Assembly (NCBI GenBank): GCA_036338025.1 | Contig: JAYZDB010000128.1 | Span: 1 to 10,112, forward strand | Origin: JAYZDB01 sp036338025 | GTDB lineage: Bacteria; Planctomycetota; UBA1135; UBA2386 | Direction of reading: 5' to 3' | DNA length: 10,112 bases | Shown here: in pieces, positions 7,314-10,112 of the stretch | Position numbering within the stretch: the stretch's first letter is position 1 | How the letters are laid out: each line of letters starts with the position of its first letter | Program-made: the position numbers and the translations under genes | The notes under the pieces: generated by a model | What the model was told of the DNA's origin: nothing | The model's database searches: none | What the model saw: only the letters and a program-made list of their open reading frames with translations

Positions 7314-9007
7314 TGTACATCCTCGGAATTTCTGCCCACCACCGGGACGCCGCTGCCGCACTACTCATCGATGGTGAAGCGGTAGCAGCCGCGCGAGAAG
7401 AGCATTTCACCGGTCTACTACGCGACGCGGAAGTGCCAGTCCGGGCTACGCGTTTTTGCTTGGAGCAGGCGGGAATCAAACCCTCCGAACTCGACCATGT
7501 CGTGTTCTACGAGAAGCCGCTGCGAAAATTCGAACGAGTCCTGTTGCACCAGTTGAAGGCCTATCCGAGATCTGCACGCAGTTTCGTGCACGGCGCCTTT
7601 GCGTGGCTTGGCGATCAACTGTGGACCAAGAACCGTCTCGTCAAGGATCTGGGCGTCGGGTTCGAGACGGTGTTGTTCGCGCGGCACCAACTCGCTCTGG
7701 CGGCGAATGCATATTACACCTCACCGTTTGAGGAAGCTGCGGTCCTGACGGTCGACGATGCCGGCGAGTGGGCCACCTCACTGTCGTGCAAGGCCTCGGG
7801 TCACCAACTCGAAACTACCAGTGAGGTACAGTTCCCCCACTCCCTGGGCCTCGTCGTGTCAGCGATCACGCAATTCCTGGGCTTTGAGCCGGGCCGCGAT
7901 GAGCACGTGGTAGAGACGCTGGCACCATTCGGCACCCCACGCTACCTCGACGCCTTTCGTGCACTCATCCCTGAGGCCAGCAACGGATTCACCGTCGATC
8001 AGGCGGCGTTTCGATACGCCTTCGATTCCGACCAACTGTACGACAACTCCCTGGCCGGGCATCTGGGATCGCCACGCTACTCAGGGGACCCGCTACTCAT
8101 CGAGGGCGATGACACCCGCCACGCCGATATCGCTTGCAGCCTGCAAGCAATCCTGGTGGAACGCGTTCTGACGCTGGTTCAGGATCTGCACACAAAGACC
8201 GCCTCGCGCAACCTCTGTCTGGCCGGAGAACTCGCCAACAACCGGCGCCTGATCGCCCAGATCGCCGACTCCGGCCCGTTCGACCGATTGTTCGTACCAG
8301 ACGCTCCGGGCAAGAGCGGCGGCGCCTTGGGGGCGGCCCTCTACGCTCATCATGCGCTGGTCCCTGACGCTGCCCGCGCCGGATCGAGACACTGCGCTGC
8401 ACTTGGCGAGAGCGTCGACAAGCGTGCCGAGCCGGGCGCCCGCACCCTGAGCGGCGACCCAGGCGACGAAATCCTGCGGCGCCTGCTCGAAGGCCAACGC
8501 GTCGCCTGGGTGCGCGGACGCGTGGAGTTCGGAGCCTGTAGCCTCGGCAACCGCCTGGTCTTGGCACTACCAGCCCGGAACGGCTCGCCGACCGGTCTGC
8601 GGGCCAGCCTGCAGGACACGGAGAGTTTTCTCCCGTGCCGACTGGCGATGTCCGATGACTTTGCGAATACCCGCCTGACGTCGGACCCGGAACAGGATCT
8701 CGGCGAGCTGTTGGCGCGGGCACAGATCCGGATCACCCCACAGGACTCCGCCCTGCAGTGCACGTCCGAATCCCCGGACGGGACCATCTGTCCGCAGGTG
8801 GTGAGCGCAGAGTCCGACCCCGAGCTGCACGGATTGCTGCAGCGGATCGGCAAGCACACCGACCTTCCGGTCCTGCAGGTCGATGACTTCGCGCTGCGAG
8901 GCTCTCCCCTGGTCCGCACCGAAGCAGCAGCCGTGGCCGCCCTGCAGCGTAGTCGCCTGGACTGCCTGATCGTCCAAGACCGGCTCTACGAACGGCGCGC
9001 GATATAG
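7313..9007 (+). CDS. Carbamoyltransferase homologue (NodU/CmcH/TobZ family), probably catalytically degenerate
   Basis: A 564-residue protein collinear with O-carbamoyltransferases, which make carbamoyl-AMP from carbamoyl phosphate and ATP and then carbamoylate a hydroxyl group. The Kae1-like N-terminal domain is recognisable from ALLIDGEAVAAA (16-27), the SPF segment leading into AAVLTVDDAGEW (142-153), LAPFG (203-207), LCLAGE (301-306) and GGALGAAL (336-343). The C-terminal carbamoyltransferase domain is marked by RVEFG (403-407), DGT (489-491) and RGSPLV (529-534). Many signature residues differ from active enzymes: the HxxxH metal motif is HQLAL (125-129), the later metal aspartate is K334, FGPRALG is FGACSLG, LNTSFN is QVDDFA, and EYKVMGLAP is EHVVETLAP. 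There is no frameshift or internal stop, so the frame is maintained. The start overlaps the upstream stop by one base; the end overlaps the opposing methyltransferase gene by 22 bases. It may be a pseudoenzyme, a regulator, or an enzyme with changed chemistry. Confidence 0.85.
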   Translation: MYILGISAHHRDAAAALLIDGEAVAAAREEHFTGLLRDAEVPVRATRFCLEQAGIKPSELDHVVFYEKPLRKFERVLLHQLKAYPRSARSFVHGAFAWLGDQLWTKNRLVKDLGVGFETVLFARHQLALAANAYYTSPFEEAAVLTVDDAGEWATSLSCKASGHQLETTSEVQFPHSLGLVVSAITQFLGFEPGRDEHVVETLAPFGTPRYLDAFRALIPEASNGFTVDQAAFRYAFDSDQLYDNSLAGHLGSPRYSGDPLLIEGDDTRHADIACSLQAILVERVLTLVQDLHTKTASRNLCLAGELANNRRLIAQIADSGPFDRLFVPDAPGKSGGALGAALYAHHALVPDAARAGSRHCAALGESVDKRAEPGARTLSGDPGDEILRRLLEGQRVAWVRGRVEFGACSLGNRLVLALPARNGSPTGLRASLQDTESFLPCRLAMSDDFANTRLTSDPEQDLGELLARAQIRITPQDSALQCTSESPDGTICPQVVSAESDPELHGLLQRIGKHTDLPVLQVDDFALRGSPLVRTEAAAVAALQRSRLDCLIVQDRLYERRAI

Positions 9008-9951
9008 AAGACCAGGCCGGCATCCGAGTCGCCGATGCCCCGCAGCATCCAGCCAGCTCGCCGCCACCACAGCAGACCCGGCCGCTCGGTTGCGCCAAAG
9101 AGCACCGAACGTTCCTCTAGCAGCGGCACCGTCCGAACCCATGAAAAGCCGAGTTCGTCCAGCGTCCGCACGACTCGCGGTAGCGGCAGAACGTGTTCCA
9201 GCGGATGGTGGTACTGGTCCTCGATCCAGACCCGCTTGCGCTCCGGGTCCAGATTCCGGCTCCGCAACACCGGATCGAGCAGCGCCAGGGGCTGGCCAGC
9301 GAGTCGCCCCAGTCCCCGGCGCAGGCGGTGCACGACCCGCGCCATGCTCTCGTAGAAGCCGAGCACCAGGTAGCCGCCGGGCGCCACCGCGTCGGCGACC
9401 GCTGTGACCGCTTGGTACGGATCGGCGGTGTGATGCACCACTCCTCGGCTCACCACCACGTCGAAACTCCGCGAGCGGATCGGAAGATCGAAGAGATCCG
9501 CCCGGACCAACTGCAAGTTCGAGGTCTCGGTCCTGGCACGGAACTCCTCGGCGAGTTGCAGCGAGCGCCAGCACCCATCCATCGCAAACACCTCGCGATT
9601 CGGACCGGCCAGCGCCAAAAAAGCCGCCAGCTGGCCGGTCCCGCAACCGCAGTCCAGCACCCGCGTGGTTGCTGGGATGGCGGCATCGAGACGGCGCAGA
9701 AAGGGCGAGCGGCGCAACCGGTCCAGCAGCGAGCCGACGTCATCGGCGGGGGCGTAGCCAGGAAACGGATTCGCGGTGTAGAACCCCTCCACCTCCGCAG
9801 CCCTGGATTCTCTTGGTTTCCCGCCGAGGACGTCCAACAGGCCACCACGCCGATGAAACACCAGACCACAGCCGTCACAGCCGGTGTCGGATGACACGGC
9901 CGCAAAGCAACGCGGGCAAGTCGAGGCCTGGGTGACGTCAGATGCTGGCAC
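8986..9951 (-). CDS. Class I SAM-dependent methyltransferase with N-terminal zinc ribbon
   Basis: A 321-residue methyltransferase. The N-terminus has CPRC (12-15) and CDGC (25-28), a probable zinc ribbon, followed by FYTANPFPGY (57-66), a lead-in seen in some methyltransferases from natural-product and glycan clusters. The Rossmann core shows motif I VLDCGCGTGQ (98-107), an acidic ribose-binding residue in AMDG (D125), motif II/III regions with ADLFDLP, SFDVVVSRGVVHHT and PGGYLVLGFYE. The C-terminal part contains DQYHHPLEHVL and a short hydrophobic stretch, and probably shapes the acceptor site. The start is GTG at 9951: a TAG lies two codons upstream and no other start codon occurs before the zinc ribbon. 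The gene faces the carbamoyltransferase homologue tail to tail with overlapping 3' ends. The target (sugar, lipid or protein) is unknown. Confidence 0.9.
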   Translation of the reverse strand: MPASDVTQASTCPRCFAAVSSDTGCDGCGLVFHRRGGLLDVLGGKPRESRAAEVEGFYTANPFPGYAPADDVGSLLDRLRRSPFLRRLDAAIPATTRVLDCGCGTGQLAAFLALAGPNREVFAMDGCWRSLQLAEEFRARTETSNLQLVRADLFDLPIRSRSFDVVVSRGVVHHTADPYQAVTAVADAVAPGGYLVLGFYESMARVVHRLRRGLGRLAGQPLALLDPVLRSRNLDPERKRVWIEDQYHHPLEHVLPLPRVVRTLDELGFSWVRTVPLLEERSVLFGATERPGLLWWRRAGWMLRGIGDSDAGLVFYIARRS

Positions 9952-9969
9952 GGTCTACTCGGGAGTCGC

Positions 9970-9993
9970 AGGATTCATCACAGACCGTATCCT
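9970..9993. repeat. Short inverted repeat in the divergent gap
   Basis: AGGAT (9970-9974) is mirrored by ATCCT (9989-9993) with a 14-base spacer, lying between the minus-strand methyltransferase start and the plus-strand gene at 10026. The right arm also contains TATCCT (9988-9993), a possible plus-strand -10 element without a convincing -35. It could be an operator, but a five-base match can occur by chance. Confidence 0.2.
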
Positions 9994-10014
9994 CTGATCG
10001 GGCACAACGTCTAC

Positions 10015-10021
10015 AAAGGGA
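10015..10021 (+). promoter_or_regulatory. Ribosome binding site for the gene at 10026
   Basis: AAAGGGA lies four bases before the ATG at 10026, a plausible but slightly close Shine-Dalgarno. It is the main support for a real start there, given how little of the coding sequence is in the window. Confidence 0.4.
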
Positions 10022-10025
10022 CCAC

Positions 10026-10112
10026 ATGTCGTCGACTCCACAACCCGGCACCGGAGCCACAAGACAACCAGCAGCCCCATCTGAGCCGCCGGCTGGCACC
10101 GGCCGGCGCCGA
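10026..10112 (+). CDS. Start of an unidentified gene, cut by the window edge
   Basis: An ATG at 10026 opens a frame of 29 codons to the end of the window. The peptide is rich in proline, alanine, threonine and glycine (it begins MSSTPQPGTG and ends with three arginines), so it looks like a flexible N-terminal tail before a structured domain that is not visible. Its position, head to head with the methyltransferase gene 74 bases away and with a ribosome binding site, supports a real gene. No family can be named. It could belong to the same locus as the carbamoyltransferase homologue and the methyltransferase. Confidence 0.42.
   Translation, partial: MSSTPQPGTGATRQPAAPSEPPAGTGRRR

Noticed and set aside
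7313..9007. Carbamoyltransferase homologue as a broken pseudogene
   Set aside because: One uninterrupted frame covers both domains at near-normal length with coupled translation and normal-looking codon use. Altered residues rather than lesions point to a maintained protein.
8567..9646. 359-codon minus-strand frame spanning the carbamoyltransferase end and the methyltransferase
   Set aside because: It overlaps two well-supported genes in a different frame, and its sequence is Arg/Gly/Ala-rich low complexity without motifs.

Overview
The window looks like chromosomal DNA from a moderately GC-rich Gram-negative proteobacterium. The evidence is the RNase R/RNase II family exoribonuclease, a small three-helix membrane protein of the lipid A biosynthesis N-terminal (LAB_N) family, and a polyprenyl-phosphate sugar system of the kind that decorates lipid A or outer-envelope glycans. 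A gammaproteobacterium of the Xanthomonadales/Chromatiales type is my guess from gene content only. I saw no rRNA, tRNA, CRISPR array, insertion sequence or phage gene. Coding density is high and no gap exceeds 300 bases.

Left part, minus strand, 1-2712: a compact operon transcribed right to left. Its genes are a GT2 polyprenyl-phosphate glycosyltransferase (1960-2712), a LAB_N membrane protein (1571-1960, sharing one base with the GT2 stop), and a GT39/ArnT-like multi-pass glycosyltransferase (1543 to the window edge, 3' end missing). The likely division of labour is that GT2 charges the lipid carrier, the LAB_N protein may help the lipid-linked sugar cross the inner membrane, and GT39 transfers the sugar on the periplasmic side. 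Behind it, also on the minus strand (2902-4692), is an RNB-domain exoribonuclease that keeps its catalytic aspartates and S1 domain but lacks the usual N-terminal cold-shock domains.

Right part, plus strand, 4977-9007: an FAD-dependent amine-oxidoreductase-like protein (4977-6416), a ferritin-like helical protein with a C-terminal membrane segment (6540-7313), and a NodU/CmcH-type carbamoyltransferase homologue (7313-9007) whose start overlaps the previous stop by one base. The carbamoyltransferase homologue has kept its overall fold but has lost many of the residues that define the active enzymes. The ferritin-like protein also appears to lack the usual diiron ligands. This coupled pair is the most unusual thing in the window. 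A SAM-dependent methyltransferase with an N-terminal zinc ribbon (9951 to 8986, minus strand) converges on the carbamoyltransferase homologue with a 22-base coding overlap. A further gene appears to begin at 10026 on the plus strand and runs off the end.

The FAD protein, carbamoyltransferase homologue, methyltransferase and glycosyltransferases are a mix often seen in loci for surface glycan or glycolipid biosynthesis. That shared role is an inference; no substrate can be read from the sequence. Residue comparisons with family consensus were made by eye from memory.
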